Shown here: in pieces, positions 16,632 through 26,145 of the stretch
How positions within the stretch are numbered: the stretch's first letter is position 1
Layout of the letters: each line of letters starts with the position of its first letter
DNA from: Spartobacteria bacterium
Lineage (GTDB): Bacteria; Verrucomicrobiota; Verrucomicrobiia; Chthoniobacterales; UBA10450
Assembly: GCA_021325495.1 (NCBI GenBank)
Contig: JAJPGZ010000003.1
Location: forward strand, 186,001-250,000
DNA length: 64,000 bases
Direction: 5' to 3'
Made by a program: the position numbers and the translations under genes
Notes under the pieces: generated by a model
Seen by the model: the letters and a program-made list of their open reading frames with translations, nothing else
Told to the model about the DNA's origin: nothing
The model's database searches: none

Positions 16632-19106
16632 TTAACTCGCGCTGGCCTCGGCCGCTTGCGGTTCGGCCGCGCGAAAAACGAGTTTTCCGTTTTCGGCGAC
16701 GACGTGAACGGTCTCACCCGGCTTCACATTGCCACGCAGCAACTCCTCCGCGAACGGGTCTTCGAGATATTTTTCAACGGCGCGACGCATCGGCCGCGCG
16801 CCGTATTGCGGGTCGTATCCTTTTTCGATGAGGAATTCTTTTGCGCTATCTTCGAGGGACACATGAACGTCCTTCGCCTTGACGCGTTTGAGCACTTTGC
16901 CCACCTCAAGATCGACAATGTGCATGAGATTGTCCTTCGAGAGCTGGTGGAAGACGATGATGTCGTCGAGGCGATTGATGAACTCCGGTTTGAACACTTT
17001 CTTCGCCTCCTCGAGCAGCTTGTCGCGCATCGCTTCGTACTCGTGCTCGCCTAACGGCCGCACCGCGCCGAAGCCCATTGACGTCTGACGCTTCAACGTT
17101 TCCGCGCCGACGTTCGAAGTCATGATGATAATCGTGTTCCGGAAATCGATCTTGCGGCCTAACGAATCGGTAATTTTGCCGTCTTCGAGAATTTGCAGAA
17201 GCAAGTGCATCACGTCCGGATGCGCTTTCTCGATTTCGTCGAAGAGAACAACGGAATACGGACGACGGCGCACTGCTTCGGAAAGTTGACCACCCTCTTC
17301 GTAGCCGACGTATCCCGGCGGCGAACCGATCAAGCGCGAGGCGGTGAATTTTTCCATGTACTCGGACATGTCGATCTGAATGAGCGCGTCACGATCGCCG
17401 AACATGAATTCGGCCAATTGTTGCGCGAGGAAAGTTTTTCCGACGCCGGTCGGGCCCAGGAAAATGAATGAACCAATCGGACGCCGCGGATCTTTTAGAT
17501 CGGCGCGCGAGCGACGCAGCGCTTTTGAAATCGCGGTGACCGCTTCGTCCTGGCCGATGACTTTGCGCTTCAACTCTTCTTCCATCTTGAGCAGCTTCTC
17601 GGTCTCGGCCTGCTCCATTCGTTGCAGCGGAACGCCGGTCACTTTCGAGATGATGTGCATCATGTCCTCGCCGGTGACGGTGACTTCTTTTTCTTCCCGC
17701 TCTTCGCGCCACTTCGCCAAAATTTGGTCGAGCTTTTCCTTCGTCTGTTTTTCTTTGTCGCGCAGCGAGGCGGCTTTCTCGAAATCTTGCGCTTTGATCG
17801 CGGCTTCTTTTTCCAGACGAATGGACTCGATGTCTTTCTCGATTTCCTTCACGTCCGGCGGGCGTGTCATCGAATTAATGCGCGCGCGCGCCCCGGCCTC
17901 GTCCATCACGTCGATCGCTTTGTCCGGCAGAAATCTGCCGGTGATGTAACGCTCCGAAAATTTCACCGCGGTCTCGAGCGCTTCGTCGGTGAGCTTTGCT
18001 TTGTGATGCGCTTCGTATTTCGGACGCAGGCCCTTCAAAATCTCAATCGCTTCTTCGATTGTGGGCGCGTCTACTTTCACCGTCTGAAAACGTCGTTCGA
18101 GCGCCGCGTCCTTCTCGATGTACTTGCGATACTCGTTCATCGTCGTCGCGCCGACACATTGCAATTCGCCGCGACTTAGCGCCGGCTTGATGATGTTGCT
18201 CGCGTCCATCGCGCCTTCGGCGGAACCGGCGCCGACGATCGTGTGCAGCTCATCTATAAATAGGATGACGTTCTTGGAGCGGCGAATCTCGTCCATGACC
18301 GCTTTGATGCGCTCTTCAAATTGCCCGCGGTATTTCGTGCCCGCCACCATCAATGCAAGATCGAGAGTGATCACTCGCTTGTCGCGCAACAGCTCCGGCA
18401 CATTGCCGGCCGCGATCTCTTGCGCGAGACCTTCAGCGATCGCCGTCTTGCCCACACCCGCTTCGCCGATCAACACCGGATTATTTTTCGTGCGCCGGCA
18501 AAGCACCTGAATCACGCGCTCGATTTCGTTCTTACGGCCGATGACCGGGTCGAGTTCGCCCTTCTTCGCCAGCTCGGTCAGGTCGCGACCGAATGCGCGC
18601 AACGCCGGCGTCTTTACATCTTTCTTGCCGGAAGCTGGCTCGCCCACTTCTTCTTCGCCGGCCGGAGTGAAATTCGGATCGAGCTCCTTTTGGATCTCCA
18701 TCTTGGTGCGCTCGATATCGACCTCGAGGCTGCGCAAGACGCGCGCAGCCACACCTTCACCTTCCTTCAACAGGCCTAACAAAATGTGTTCGGTGCCGAC
18801 ATAAGAATGATTGAGCGCTTTCGCTTCCTTGCCCGCGAGCGCGAGAACTTTTTTCACGCGCGGCGTATACGGAATGTTGCCGACCATCTTTGTCTCCGGG
18901 CCGGATCCAACCTGTTTCTCCACTTCCATCCGGCCGGTCTCGAGATCGAGTCCCATCTTTTGCAAAACGTTAACGGCGACGCCCTGGCCGAGTTTGATCA
19001 GGCCTAACAAAAGATGCTCAGTGCCGACGTAATTATGATTGAACCGGTCCGCTTCTTTGCGCGCGAGTGCGAGGACCTGTTGTGCGCGTGGGGTAAAATT
19101 ATTCAT
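16632..19106 (-). CDS. clpC: ATP-dependent protease ATPase subunit ClpC
   Basis: A Hsp100 unfoldase that feeds substrates to ClpP. The 824 residues show the double Clp-N repeat (about 1-145, twice YVGTEHxLLGLxK), AAA1 with [13 protein letters not shown], a UVR-containing middle region ([19 protein letters not shown]), and AAA2 with [14 protein letters not shown] and the C-terminal D2-small domain ([15 protein letters not shown]). It overlaps mcsB by 8 bp. In Firmicutes ClpC recognises proteins phosphorylated on arginine by McsB, and the gene order here implies the same pathway. Confidence 0.96.
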   Translation of the reverse strand: MNNFTPRAQQVLALARKEADRFNHNYVGTEHLLLGLIKLGQGVAVNVLQKMGLDLETGRMEVEKQVGSGPETKMVGNIPYTPRVKKVLALAGKEAKALNHSYVGTEHILLGLLKEGEGVAARVLRSLEVDIERTKMEIQKELDPNFTPAGEEEVGEPASGKKDVKTPALRAFGRDLTELAKKGELDPVIGRKNEIERVIQVLCRRTKNNPVLIGEAGVGKTAIAEGLAQEIAAGNVPELLRDKRVITLDLALMVAGTKYRGQFEERIKAVMDEIRRSKNVILFIDELHTIVGAGSAEGAMDASNIIKPALSRGELQCVGATTMNEYRKYIEKDAALERRFQTVKVDAPTIEEAIEILKGLRPKYEAHHKAKLTDEALETAVKFSERYITGRFLPDKAIDVMDEAGARARINSMTRPPDVKEIEKDIESIRLEKEAAIKAQDFEKAASLRDKEKQTKEKLDQILAKWREEREEKEVTVTGEDMMHIISKVTGVPLQRMEQAETEKLLKMEEELKRKVIGQDEAVTAISKALRRSRADLKDPRRPIGSFIFLGPTGVGKTFLAQQLAEFMFGDRDALIQIDMSEYMEKFTASRLIGSPPGYVGYEEGGQLSEAVRRRPYSVVLFDEIEKAHPDVMHLLLQILEDGKITDSLGRKIDFRNTIIIMTSNVGAETLKRQTSMGFGAVRPLGEHEYEAMRDKLLEEAKKVFKPEFINRLDDIIVFHQLSKDNLMHIVDLEVGKVLKRVKAKDVHVSLEDSAKEFLIEKGYDPQYGARPMRRAVEKYLEDPFAEELLRGNVKPGETVHVVAENGKLVFRAAEPQAAEASAS

Positions 19107-20223
19107 GTTCTGGTGGCGACGATGTCGATCTTTCGTCCGATTCCCTCGCCAGTTTACTGATATCAGGTTTAGGGAAGACTTTCAAACGCTCACGGATAAT
19201 CTGCGCCCGCAAATGGTCGCGCTCCTCCGCATTCAACTTCTGTTGCGAGCTCTTTTGCAAATGCGCCGGCTGCGTGTCGATGAACAATTCGTCGATCGGT
19301 AAACGTCGATCTTCCGGAAACGCGCCAAGATCGACACCGAGTTTGATGATCGACAAGAGATTCAATGCCTCCTTCGAGCTCATGGCATGTGCAAAAGTAA
19401 GCACACCGTACGCCCGGCCGATCTGGTCCCAGAGCGTGTTAGGCTTTTTTTGAATGAGAACCTGTCGCGCGTCGTGTTCCTTCTCGATGATGGTCTCGAT
19501 CACTTTGCTCAGCCGCGCGATGATCTCTTCCTCCTTCTCGCCAAGCGTCGTCTGATTGGAGATTTGGAAAAGATTTCCCATCGCTTCCGTGCCTTCACCG
19601 TACAGCCCTCGTACGGCGAGACCGATCTTGCTCACGGCTTGAATCACCTGGTTGATCAACTCGCTCAGGACCAATCCCGGCAAATGCAACATCGCGGACG
19701 CGCGCATGCCAGTGCCGACGTTTGTCGGACACGCAGTCAAATATCCAAGGTGCTGGTCGTAGGCGAAATCGAGCTTCGATTCGAGCGCACTGTCGATCTT
19801 ATCGACGAGCTTGTGCGCCTGTTTTAGCTGCAAACCGGACCGGATCGCCTGCATTCGCAAATGGTCTTCCTCGTTGATCATGATGCTGAGCGTCTGCTTG
19901 CGATTCATGACCACGCCGCTGCCGACACCTTTTGCCGCATGTTCGCGACTAATAAGATGACGCTCGACGAGTACCTGCTTCTCCACCGGCGTCAGCTCCT
20001 GCAGCGCTTCCGAAAAGGAATCCTGCATGTCCGGTAAATCTTCCACGCGCGGCTTGATCAATTCGAGAATCGCCGTCCGCTCCGCCTTCTTCGCCCAACC
20101 GGGAAATGCGCGATTGCGCAGATTGCGCGCGAGCCGCACCCGGCTGCTGATCACGATCTGATGGTGTGGACCTTCACCGCGCAGCCATTCGCCTGCAGTG
20201 GAGATGACAGTTGCGAATTTCAC
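19099..20223 (-). CDS. mcsB: Protein arginine kinase McsB
   Basis: It phosphorylates arginine residues to mark proteins for ClpCP. The 374 residues belong to the phosphagen-kinase fold: ISSRVRLARNLRNRAFPG near 25-43, the NEEDHLR loop (about 115-121), and the CPTNVGTGMRASAMLHLPGL active-site segment near 160-180. The C-terminal tail is short and charged ([12 protein letters not shown]), with RST contributed by a 10-mer copy at 19123. It overlaps both neighbours, so mcsA, mcsB and clpC form a tight operon. Confidence 0.95.
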   Translation of the reverse strand: MKFATVISTAGEWLRGEGPHHQIVISSRVRLARNLRNRAFPGWAKKAERTAILELIKPRVEDLPDMQDSFSEALQELTPVEKQVLVERHLISREHAAKGVGSGVVMNRKQTLSIMINEEDHLRMQAIRSGLQLKQAHKLVDKIDSALESKLDFAYDQHLGYLTACPTNVGTGMRASAMLHLPGLVLSELINQVIQAVSKIGLAVRGLYGEGTEAMGNLFQISNQTTLGEKEEEIIARLSKVIETIIEKEHDARQVLIQKKPNTLWDQIGRAYGVLTFAHAMSSKEALNLLSIIKLGVDLGAFPEDRRLPIDELFIDTQPAHLQKSSQQKLNAEERDHLRAQIIRERLKVFPKPDISKLARESDERSTSSPPEHE

Positions 20224-20729
20224 GGCCTAACAGCGATCTCCGCTTCCAGCTTTTTGATTTCGTCTCGCAACGACGCCGCCGTCTCGTAATTTTCTTCCGC
20301 GACCGCTTTCTCCAGGTCTTCGGTCAAAGTCCGCATCTTGTCGCTCAATTCCATCGCGCGAAACGCGCGCTGCGGAAGTTTGCCGACATGCTCGGTGCCT
20401 TTGTGCATCGCTTTGAGCAACGTTCCCAGTCCTTCCGCAAAGGTCAGATAACATGAACTGCAACCGAGCCGTCCGGTCTTTTTGAAATCGGCCTGCGTAT
20501 AACCGCACACCGGACATTTCTGGGCCGTGCCGCTCCCCTTTTCGATTTCCTCGGCCGCGCCGATCCCCAACAACAAATCCGCCAGCGCAAAACCGGTCGG
20601 GTCCTGCACCCCTTTTTCTTTCGAGCAGGTCTCGCACAGATTTACCTTCTGCATCTTCCCTTCCAGGATCTGCGTCAGGAAAACTGTCGCGTCATTCATT
20701 TTGCAAACGTCGCACAACATATCAGTCAA
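20220..20729 (-). CDS. mcsA: McsA, zinc-finger activator of McsB (UVR domain)
   Basis: The 169 residues carry four CxxC pairs (CDVC and CETC near 6-35, CPVC and CSSC in the middle), forming two zinc ribbons, and end with a UVR motif (ENYETAASLRDEIKKLEAEI) that resembles the ClpC middle domain. McsA activates McsB and bridges it to ClpC in Firmicutes. Its overlap with mcsB by 4 bp supports the same pairing. Confidence 0.93.
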   Translation of the reverse strand: MTDMLCDVCKMNDATVFLTQILEGKMQKVNLCETCSKEKGVQDPTGFALADLLLGIGAAEEIEKGSGTAQKCPVCGYTQADFKKTGRLGCSSCYLTFAEGLGTLLKAMHKGTEHVGKLPQRAFRAMELSDKMRTLTEDLEKAVAEENYETAASLRDEIKKLEAEIAVRP

Positions 20730-20779
20730 TCGTTAGACAATCGCGCCGGTCAAAAATTCAGCACCTTCCACGCCGACGA

Positions 20780-20804
20780 TGTCGATCTTGTGATTGTCGA
20801 TCTT
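20780..20804. repeat. Tandem 10-mer pair, 15-bp spacing
   Basis: TGTCGATCTT at 20780 and 20795 in the gap between ilvE and mcsA, just after the ilvE stop. Confidence 0.95.
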
Positions 20805-20807
20805 ATA

Positions 20808-21767
20808 TCAATAGATCGCTGTCCCCGTTTCGCGCGTGATCTCGCGGAAGCGCTGGATCATGCGCGCCGTGATCGGTCCCGGTTTCCCCGTTCCAATCAC
20901 ACGCCCGTCCGCTTTGATCACCGGAATTAATTCCGCCGCCGTCCCGGTCAGGAAACATTCATCCGCCACAAACACGTCGTGTCGCGTGATGTTCGTCTCC
21001 GTAATCTTGATGCCGGTTTCAGCTGCGATTTCAAAGACAACTCCGCGCGTGATCCCGCGCAGCGCGCCGGCCGAGATCGGCGGCGTAAAAATCTGCCCGT
21101 GTTTGATGACGAACACGTTGTCCGCCGTGCACTCAGCGACGTAACCCTGGTCGTTCAACATCAATGCTTCGTCCGCATTCGCCAGATTCGCTTCAATCCG
21201 CGCCATCACGTTGTTGAGATAATTGAGCGACTTTACCGCCGGATTGAGCGATGCCGGATTCGTGCGCCGCGACGCGACTGTCACAACAGTTAGGCCGGAA
21301 TTATAAAGCGACTCAGGATACAGCGCGATTTTCGCCGCGATAATGATGACGCTCGGCTTTTTACATTGCGCCGGATTCAAACCGAGATTGCCGACGCCGC
21401 GCGTGACCACGAGCCGAATGTAACCATCGCGCAAATCGTTTTGCCGAATTGTCTCGAGCAACGCTTCACTCATTTCTTTGATCGACATCGGAATTTCGAG
21501 CGCGATCGAGCGCGCCGAATCCCACAAACGCTCGAGATGTTCTTCCAGCCGGAAGACGCGCCCGTTGTAAAAGCGAATCCCTTCGAAAATTCCGTCGCCG
21601 TAAAGCAGTCCGTGATCGAACACCGAAACTTTCGCGTCTGCTTCCGCAAAAAATTCTCCGTCCACGTAAATGCGCATCTCTTTCGTCGCGGTCGCGCCGC
21701 CTTTGCTATCGATCGCGGGTTTCACTGCCGGTTTGTCGAGCACTGCTGTGTCAGCGTCATTTTTCAT
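20808..21767 (-). CDS. ilvE: Branched-chain amino acid aminotransferase (class IV PLP)
   Basis: It interconverts branched-chain amino acids and 2-oxo acids. The 319 residues include VSVFDHGLLYGDGIFEGIRFYNGRVFRL, the PLP lysine in NPAVKSLNYLNNVMARIEA, ECTADNVFVIKHG and FLTGTAAELIPV, all typical of IlvE/class IV enzymes. The first ~30 residues (MKNDADTAVLDKPAVK) are a hydrophilic extension. D-amino-acid or ADC-lyase activity is possible for this fold, but the length and motifs favour IlvE. Confidence 0.88.
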   Translation of the reverse strand: MKNDADTAVLDKPAVKPAIDSKGGATATKEMRIYVDGEFFAEADAKVSVFDHGLLYGDGIFEGIRFYNGRVFRLEEHLERLWDSARSIALEIPMSIKEMSEALLETIRQNDLRDGYIRLVVTRGVGNLGLNPAQCKKPSVIIIAAKIALYPESLYNSGLTVVTVASRRTNPASLNPAVKSLNYLNNVMARIEANLANADEALMLNDQGYVAECTADNVFVIKHGQIFTPPISAGALRGITRGVVFEIAAETGIKITETNITRHDVFVADECFLTGTAAELIPVIKADGRVIGTGKPGPITARMIQRFREITRETGTAIY

Positions 21768-21800
21768 TGCACGAAAAATCTCCGGCGTTTCCCCGGCAAT

Positions 21801-22466
21801 TCAAGCAGCAATTCGGCCATCGCGAATGTGCAACTCGCGATCGCCGCGTTTGGCAAGATCGACATCGTGGGTCACGACCACGAGCGTTTTGTTGCGCGAA
21901 CGCGCCAGGTCTAACAAAAGATCGACAATGGCGTCGCCGGTTTTGGAATCGAGATTTCCGGTTGGTTCGTCCGCGAAAATAATTTCGGGATCGTTCACCA
22001 GCGCGCGCGCGATAGCGACGCGTTGCTGTTCGCCGCCGGAAAGTTCGGGCGGCAAATGTTGCAGCCGATCGCCCAATCCAACATCGGCCAAACTCTTCTC
22101 CGCTTCCGTACTTGTCGATCTTGCGCCGATCATTCCGGGCAGCGACACGTTTTCCAACGCGGTGAGCTCGGGCAAAAGAAAATACCCCTGAAAGACGAAA
22201 CCCATTTTTTGATTGCGAAACTTCGCCTGCGAACCAGAGCTGCCGGTGTAGAGATTGCGCCCGTCGAATTCGACGATGCCGCGCTCGGGCCGTTCCAAAC
22301 CGGCGAGTGTATATAATAGAGTGGTCTTGCCCGCGCCCGAGGCGCCGCTGATGAAAACGATCTCGCCGCGCGCGACGTCAAGTGAAATTCCGCGCAAGAC
22401 TTCGATCGTCCGCGGGCCCATGCGGAAGCTTTGAAACAAATCGCGCGCGATTAATTGTTGCTGCAC
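21801..22466 (-). CDS. lolD: LolD/MacB-type ABC transporter ATPase
   Basis: The 221-residue ATPase contains Walker A SGASGAGKTTLLY, Q-loop FVFQGYFLLPEL, signature LSGGEQQRVAIAR and Walker B IIFADEPTGNLDS, the pattern of the lipoprotein-export/MacB family. No permease is adjacent, so the partner must be encoded elsewhere. Three copies of the 10-mer lie within, encoded as VDL, VDL and RST. Confidence 0.85.
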   Translation of the reverse strand: MQQQLIARDLFQSFRMGPRTIEVLRGISLDVARGEIVFISGASGAGKTTLLYTLAGLERPERGIVEFDGRNLYTGSSGSQAKFRNQKMGFVFQGYFLLPELTALENVSLPGMIGARSTSTEAEKSLADVGLGDRLQHLPPELSGGEQQRVAIARALVNDPEIIFADEPTGNLDSKTGDAIVDLLLDLARSRNKTLVVVTHDVDLAKRGDRELHIRDGRIAA

Positions 22467-22562
22467 GCGCCACTCATGCGGCCAAGATCGACATGTGGCA
22501 AATGACGAATCACGAACGCATCGACGGAGTTGCGCTTTCTGAACCGGGAGGTATCGGCATTA

Positions 22563-23348
22563 ATGAAAGAAAGAGTATCTGAATTTGTGGCCAAGGTTCC
22601 GCAGGTCACGCTGCTTTTTTGGATTATCAAGATTCTGGCGACAACTCTTGGCGAAACGGGAGGCGACGCCGTGACAATGTCGTGGTTAGGAGAAACGACC
22701 GCGGCCGCGAAAGGCACTGGCTATTTAATCGGCACCCTCATCTTCGGTGTCATTTTTCTCGTGGCAGTCCTGGTTCAGATCAAAGCGAAAAACTTTCATC
22801 CGTTTCTGTATTGGCTAACGATCGTCGCTACCACAACTGTCGGAACAACCCTGGCCGACTATTGCGATCGGTCGTTAGGAATTGGTTACACCGGCGGCTC
22901 CGCCATCTTGCTCGCTTGCGTTGTCGCATCATTGCTCGTGTGGCGAGTATCGACCGGGAGTATCTCCATTGAGACAGTCAACCGGCCGAAGATCGAGATG
23001 TTCTATTGGATAACCATCATGTTTTCCCAAACTCTCGGAACGGCCTTGGGTGATTGGGTCGCGGACACAAACGAAACAGGCTATCTCGGCGCTGCGCTCA
23101 TCTTCGGCGGTCTGCTTCTCGTCGCCGCTCTGCTCTATTATTTTACAAGCTTGTCCCGGGCGGTTTTGTTCTGGGCGGCTTTCATTTTAACGCGCCCGCT
23201 CGGGGCCGTGGTTGGCGATTTTCTCGATAAACCCATTGCCAAGGGTGGACTCGCGCTCAGTCGCTATACGGCATCGCTTGCGCTTCTCGTCGTCATTGTC
23301 GCGCTCATCCTAATCGTTCCGCAGAAGCCCGCCTCAAGGACGCATTGA
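22563..23348 (+). CDS. COG4705-like integral membrane protein
   Basis: About eight membrane helices arranged as four repeats, each with a short motif of the form T-x-G-x-x-x-x-D: TTLGETGGDAVT, TTVGTTLADY, QTLGTALGDWVAD and RPLGAVVGDFLDK. The family is described as an uncharacterised membrane-anchored protein; the conserved acidic residues in helices suggest ion or substrate transport. I prefer the start at 22563 (MKERVSEFVAK); an earlier ATG at 22530 adds 11 residues. Confidence 0.72.
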   Translation: MKERVSEFVAKVPQVTLLFWIIKILATTLGETGGDAVTMSWLGETTAAAKGTGYLIGTLIFGVIFLVAVLVQIKAKNFHPFLYWLTIVATTTVGTTLADYCDRSLGIGYTGGSAILLACVVASLLVWRVSTGSISIETVNRPKIEMFYWITIMFSQTLGTALGDWVADTNETGYLGAALIFGGLLLVAALLYYFTSLSRAVLFWAAFILTRPLGAVVGDFLDKPIAKGGLALSRYTASLALLVVIVALILIVPQKPASRTH

Positions 23349-24110
23349 TCAGTATAACAATTGCACACCGCAATAACCCACGAACGCCAGTGGGTCGCCC
23401 GTACGGGAGTGAACCTCGTGGCCTAACGAGGCGATCCAGATCGCATGTTTGTTAATAGTATGGCGCCAACCAACATTTAGCGATACCACGTCGCGCGTTA
23501 AATTTGTGCGCGAAGTCGCATGCACTTCGGCCATAAGCGAAGTCTTTTTCGTAAGATCGACACCAGCCACCACGCCAGCCAGGAACTCGCTCCGACCGAC
23601 CGTGCTCACCAGCGGACCGAACTCGCAGTCGAGGTCGACGGATCCAACTTTCTTCGCGACCTGAAACGGAATCTGAAATCGAGTTCCGTCCTCAGACAAC
23701 CCGCGACGCACCGAGGATTGGGTGATGTTGAAGATAATGCGGGGAAACATTGAAGCATCCACGCCGTTGGAATCTTCGTCGAGGAAACGCCATTTCAACG
23801 CTGCCTCCGTTCCGCCCAAACCGTCGACGGGCCCATGATCCGATCGCTGCAAAAGTGCAGCCGAAGTTTGAAGAGTTAACTGAACGTGATCCCCCCAGCC
23901 GTAGTTCAGATCAATCGCTGGTGCATAGATCGACCATTCGTTAGGGCGATGCTCGAACGCAATGGCAAGATTGTTTTCCCAACGCCCTTTGCCCGGCGTG
24001 CCCGGGTCGTCGGTAATCATGGGCGGTCCGCCTTGAGCGAAGGTTAAGCGCGCCGTCGCACCGAACAGAACCAGAAGAACAGAACGGCGCTCTGGCTTAC
24101 TCCACACCAT
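23349..24110 (-). CDS. Outer-membrane beta-barrel-like protein
   Basis: The 253 residues begin with a signal peptide (RRSVLLVLFGATARLTFAQG). The rest is amphipathic beta-strand (WENNLAIAFEH, DHVQLTLQTSAALL, NVGWRHTINKHAIW), matching the transporter-like family related to phenol-degradation outer-membrane proteins. The start at 24110 overlaps the upstream propeller gene by 14 bp and gives a clean signal peptide. Function unknown. Confidence 0.65.
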   Translation of the reverse strand: MVWSKPERRSVLLVLFGATARLTFAQGGPPMITDDPGTPGKGRWENNLAIAFEHRPNEWSIYAPAIDLNYGWGDHVQLTLQTSAALLQRSDHGPVDGLGGTEAALKWRFLDEDSNGVDASMFPRIIFNITQSSVRRGLSEDGTRFQIPFQVAKKVGSVDLDCEFGPLVSTVGRSEFLAGVVAGVDLTKKTSLMAEVHATSRTNLTRDVVSLNVGWRHTINKHAIWIASLGHEVHSRTGDPLAFVGYCGVQLLY

Positions 24111-25101
24111 AAACGAGCAGGCGCATCGTGTTAGGCACGACGCTGGGCCTGCCATTGGGCGAAGAGGGTGGGCCAAAATCTGCCGTAGGCAAAAAGATGC
24201 GGTGAGTTTTGGGATCTAGCGCGATTGTGCGCGCGCCGCGCTGCGTCGGTAGAGTTTGAACGACGACCATCTCGTTAGGCGATTTTTCCTGCACGACGGT
24301 CACGACTCCTTCCCCGCACGAGGCGAAGGCGATCTGCAATTTTTCATCGAAGGCGCAGCCATCGACTCCACTTCCGATGGGCGCCTGCCCCACGACTTTT
24401 CCGGAATCGGTATCAAGCATCACCATCAACTTGTTATGACATGTCGCGAAAAGTCGGTGATGCGCGGCATCGAATGCCATGCCGGTCGGTTCTCCGCCGG
24501 GGGCAAGCGGCCAACGAGCGGTCACCTCGCGCTTGGCCGTATCAATTACTGCGACTTCGCTTTTGTCTTCGAGATTGATGTAGATGCGACCCGCCGCGGA
24601 ATCGACCGCGGGAAATTCAGGACTACCACCAAGAGGAATCGTCGCCTGCACCTTTCCATCTTTCCCGGTCAACACGGTGACGGAATTTCCGCTGTGATTA
24701 AAAATGTAAACCTGACCGCGCTGCGCATCGTAAGCGATGGCGTCCGGATTCTCACCGACATCGACCTTCTGAATCGTCTTCATCGTCGTTAGATCGACAA
24801 TGCTCGATTTGTTCTCTTTACCGTTGGATGAAAATCCGCGCTGCAGCTCCGGCGCGACGACGAAGGCATGCACGCCGGGCGTGTCATTGATTTCACCGAC
24901 AACTTTGTTCGTATCGATATCGAGCACGATCACTTTCGTGGCGTGAGACAGGTATAGACGCCGCGCCGCGTCATCGATGGTGAGAATGTCCCAGCCGCCT
25001 TCGCCGCCTATGGGGATTTGCGTCGAGGCTTTGTATTCAGGCGCTGCGAGAACACAACGCAACGTGATCGCAAAGAAGAGCAGAATTTTTCCCATGCGCA
25101 T
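24097..25101 (-). CDS. Secreted YVTN-type beta-propeller protein
   Basis: A signal peptide (MRMGKILLFFAITLRCVLA) precedes about seven propeller blades such as DTNKVVGEINDTPGVHAF, GQVYIFNHSGNSVTVL and GRIYINLEDKSEVAVIDT. The family (YncE/YVTN) includes periplasmic ligand-binding propellers. Overlap with the downstream barrel gene suggests that they work together at the envelope. No catalytic motif is visible. Confidence 0.78.
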   Translation of the reverse strand: MRMGKILLFFAITLRCVLAAPEYKASTQIPIGGEGGWDILTIDDAARRLYLSHATKVIVLDIDTNKVVGEINDTPGVHAFVVAPELQRGFSSNGKENKSSIVDLTTMKTIQKVDVGENPDAIAYDAQRGQVYIFNHSGNSVTVLTGKDGKVQATIPLGGSPEFPAVDSAAGRIYINLEDKSEVAVIDTAKREVTARWPLAPGGEPTGMAFDAAHHRLFATCHNKLMVMLDTDSGKVVGQAPIGSGVDGCAFDEKLQIAFASCGEGVVTVVQEKSPNEMVVVQTLPTQRGARTIALDPKTHRIFLPTADFGPPSSPNGRPSVVPNTMRLLVYGVE

Positions 25102-25146
25102 TCATACCCTATTCCGCTTTCCCGTGGAGTCGATTTCGCGCTGCGC

Positions 25147-25172
25147 AAGATCGACATCCTAAAAGATCGACA
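25147..25172. repeat. Tandem 10-mer pair, 16-bp spacing
   Basis: AAGATCGACA at 25147 and 25163, upstream of the propeller gene and close to the hairpin at 25192. Confidence 0.95.
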
Positions 25173-25191
25173 TCGTCCTCTCCGTACATGA

Positions 25192-25226
25192 CGAAGCCGC
25201 CGACGGAGGTGACCGTGGCGGCTTCG
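25192..25226. terminator. Stem-loop after the 25243 gene (no clear T-tract)
   Basis: CGAAGCCGCC pairs with GGCGGCTTCG and an inner ACGG/CCGT extends the stem. It lies just downstream of the minus-strand peptidoglycan-binding gene. Neither strand has a good T-run, so terminator function is likely but not certain. Confidence 0.5.
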
Positions 25227-25242
25227 GTTTGGCGGGAATTGT

Positions 25243-26016
25243 TTACGTCATGCCGAGCTCTTCCAAGGTCGGCTCATCAATCGCCGACGTGACATAGAGC
25301 CCGTGATCTTGTTGATAGGCAGCGATGGCGGCGCGGGTCAAAGGTCCGAGCACACCATCGATCTCGCCTTCGTAGTAGCCTTGTTCCTGCAAGGACGCCT
25401 GCACATTGGCCACGACCTGATCGGGCGGGAGATCGTTGTAGGCGTAGATCGGCCCATCATAATAATAGTTGGCGTAGGGATCGTAACCCCACGCCGGATA
25501 CCACCAACCGGCGTCCCAATAATATGGCGCGCCGAAGACGATGATGATGCGGTTGTGATGATTCCGCCACCAATTGCGGTCGTGCCATTGCGCGCGGTAA
25601 TTGCGGAACGCGGCGTATTTCTGGCCCTGCCATTTTTCCGCACCCACGATGTGGTTTTCGTTGCGGAATTTTACCTTCTCGATCTTCTCCACGTTCCGTT
25701 GATTGAGCTCGAAACGGCGCACACGTCCGGCGCGAATGTTTGCCTGGGCATTGCCGGCGCCGTCCTGATCGAACTTGTGGAATCGAGCGCGCGAAAAGTT
25801 CTGCTGCGTGTTCAACTGCGTATTCGTGTTTAACTGCCCGTTCCCCTTGCCGCGAATTTGGGCGTGCACCTTCGGCGTCACGACTTGCTGTTGCGTTTGG
25901 GTGCTCGACTGCTGTTGCGCGTTCTTACCGCGCCGCGGCGTGTTCGCATCGAGCGGCTCGGCCCGGACGACGGTGGCGAGCGCGATGACGCCGAGCGAAA
26001 TGAAAATTGCTTTCAT
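25243..26016 (-). CDS. Secreted protein with C-terminal peptidoglycan-binding domain (paralogue 1)
   Basis: The start at 26016 (MKAIFISLGVIALATVVRA) gives a signal peptide. A Gln/Asn-rich linker (about 25-75) leads to a Trp/Tyr-rich middle (NWWRNHHNRIIIVFGAPYYW, WWYPAWGYDPYANYYYDGP) and a PG_binding_1 domain at the end (LQEQGYYEGEIDGVLGPLTR, AIAAYQQDHGL). It is a tandem paralogue of the 26146-26907 gene. Probably cell-wall associated; no enzymatic domain is visible. Confidence 0.78.
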   Translation of the reverse strand: MKAIFISLGVIALATVVRAEPLDANTPRRGKNAQQQSSTQTQQQVVTPKVHAQIRGKGNGQLNTNTQLNTQQNFSRARFHKFDQDGAGNAQANIRAGRVRRFELNQRNVEKIEKVKFRNENHIVGAEKWQGQKYAAFRNYRAQWHDRNWWRNHHNRIIIVFGAPYYWDAGWWYPAWGYDPYANYYYDGPIYAYNDLPPDQVVANVQASLQEQGYYEGEIDGVLGPLTRAAIAAYQQDHGLYVTSAIDEPTLEELGMT

Positions 26017-26093
26017 AAATTCTTTGCCTCCTGACTTTCTAACCATCCAACATATTCAACCGGTTCGCCTGCGAAAAGTTCCGCGGTACAACA

Positions 26094-26126
26094 AGAAGCC
26101 GCACGGCTTGCGACCGCGCGGCTTCT
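26094..26126. terminator. Stem-loop after the 26146 gene
   Basis: AGAAGCCGC-A-CGG pairs with CCG-C-GCGGCTTCT around a 7-nt loop, 20 bp downstream of the minus-strand gene's stop. A 10-mer (26138) lies between stop and stem. No strong T-tract. Confidence 0.5.
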
Positions 26127-26145
26127 GTAAATGCGATTGTCGATC

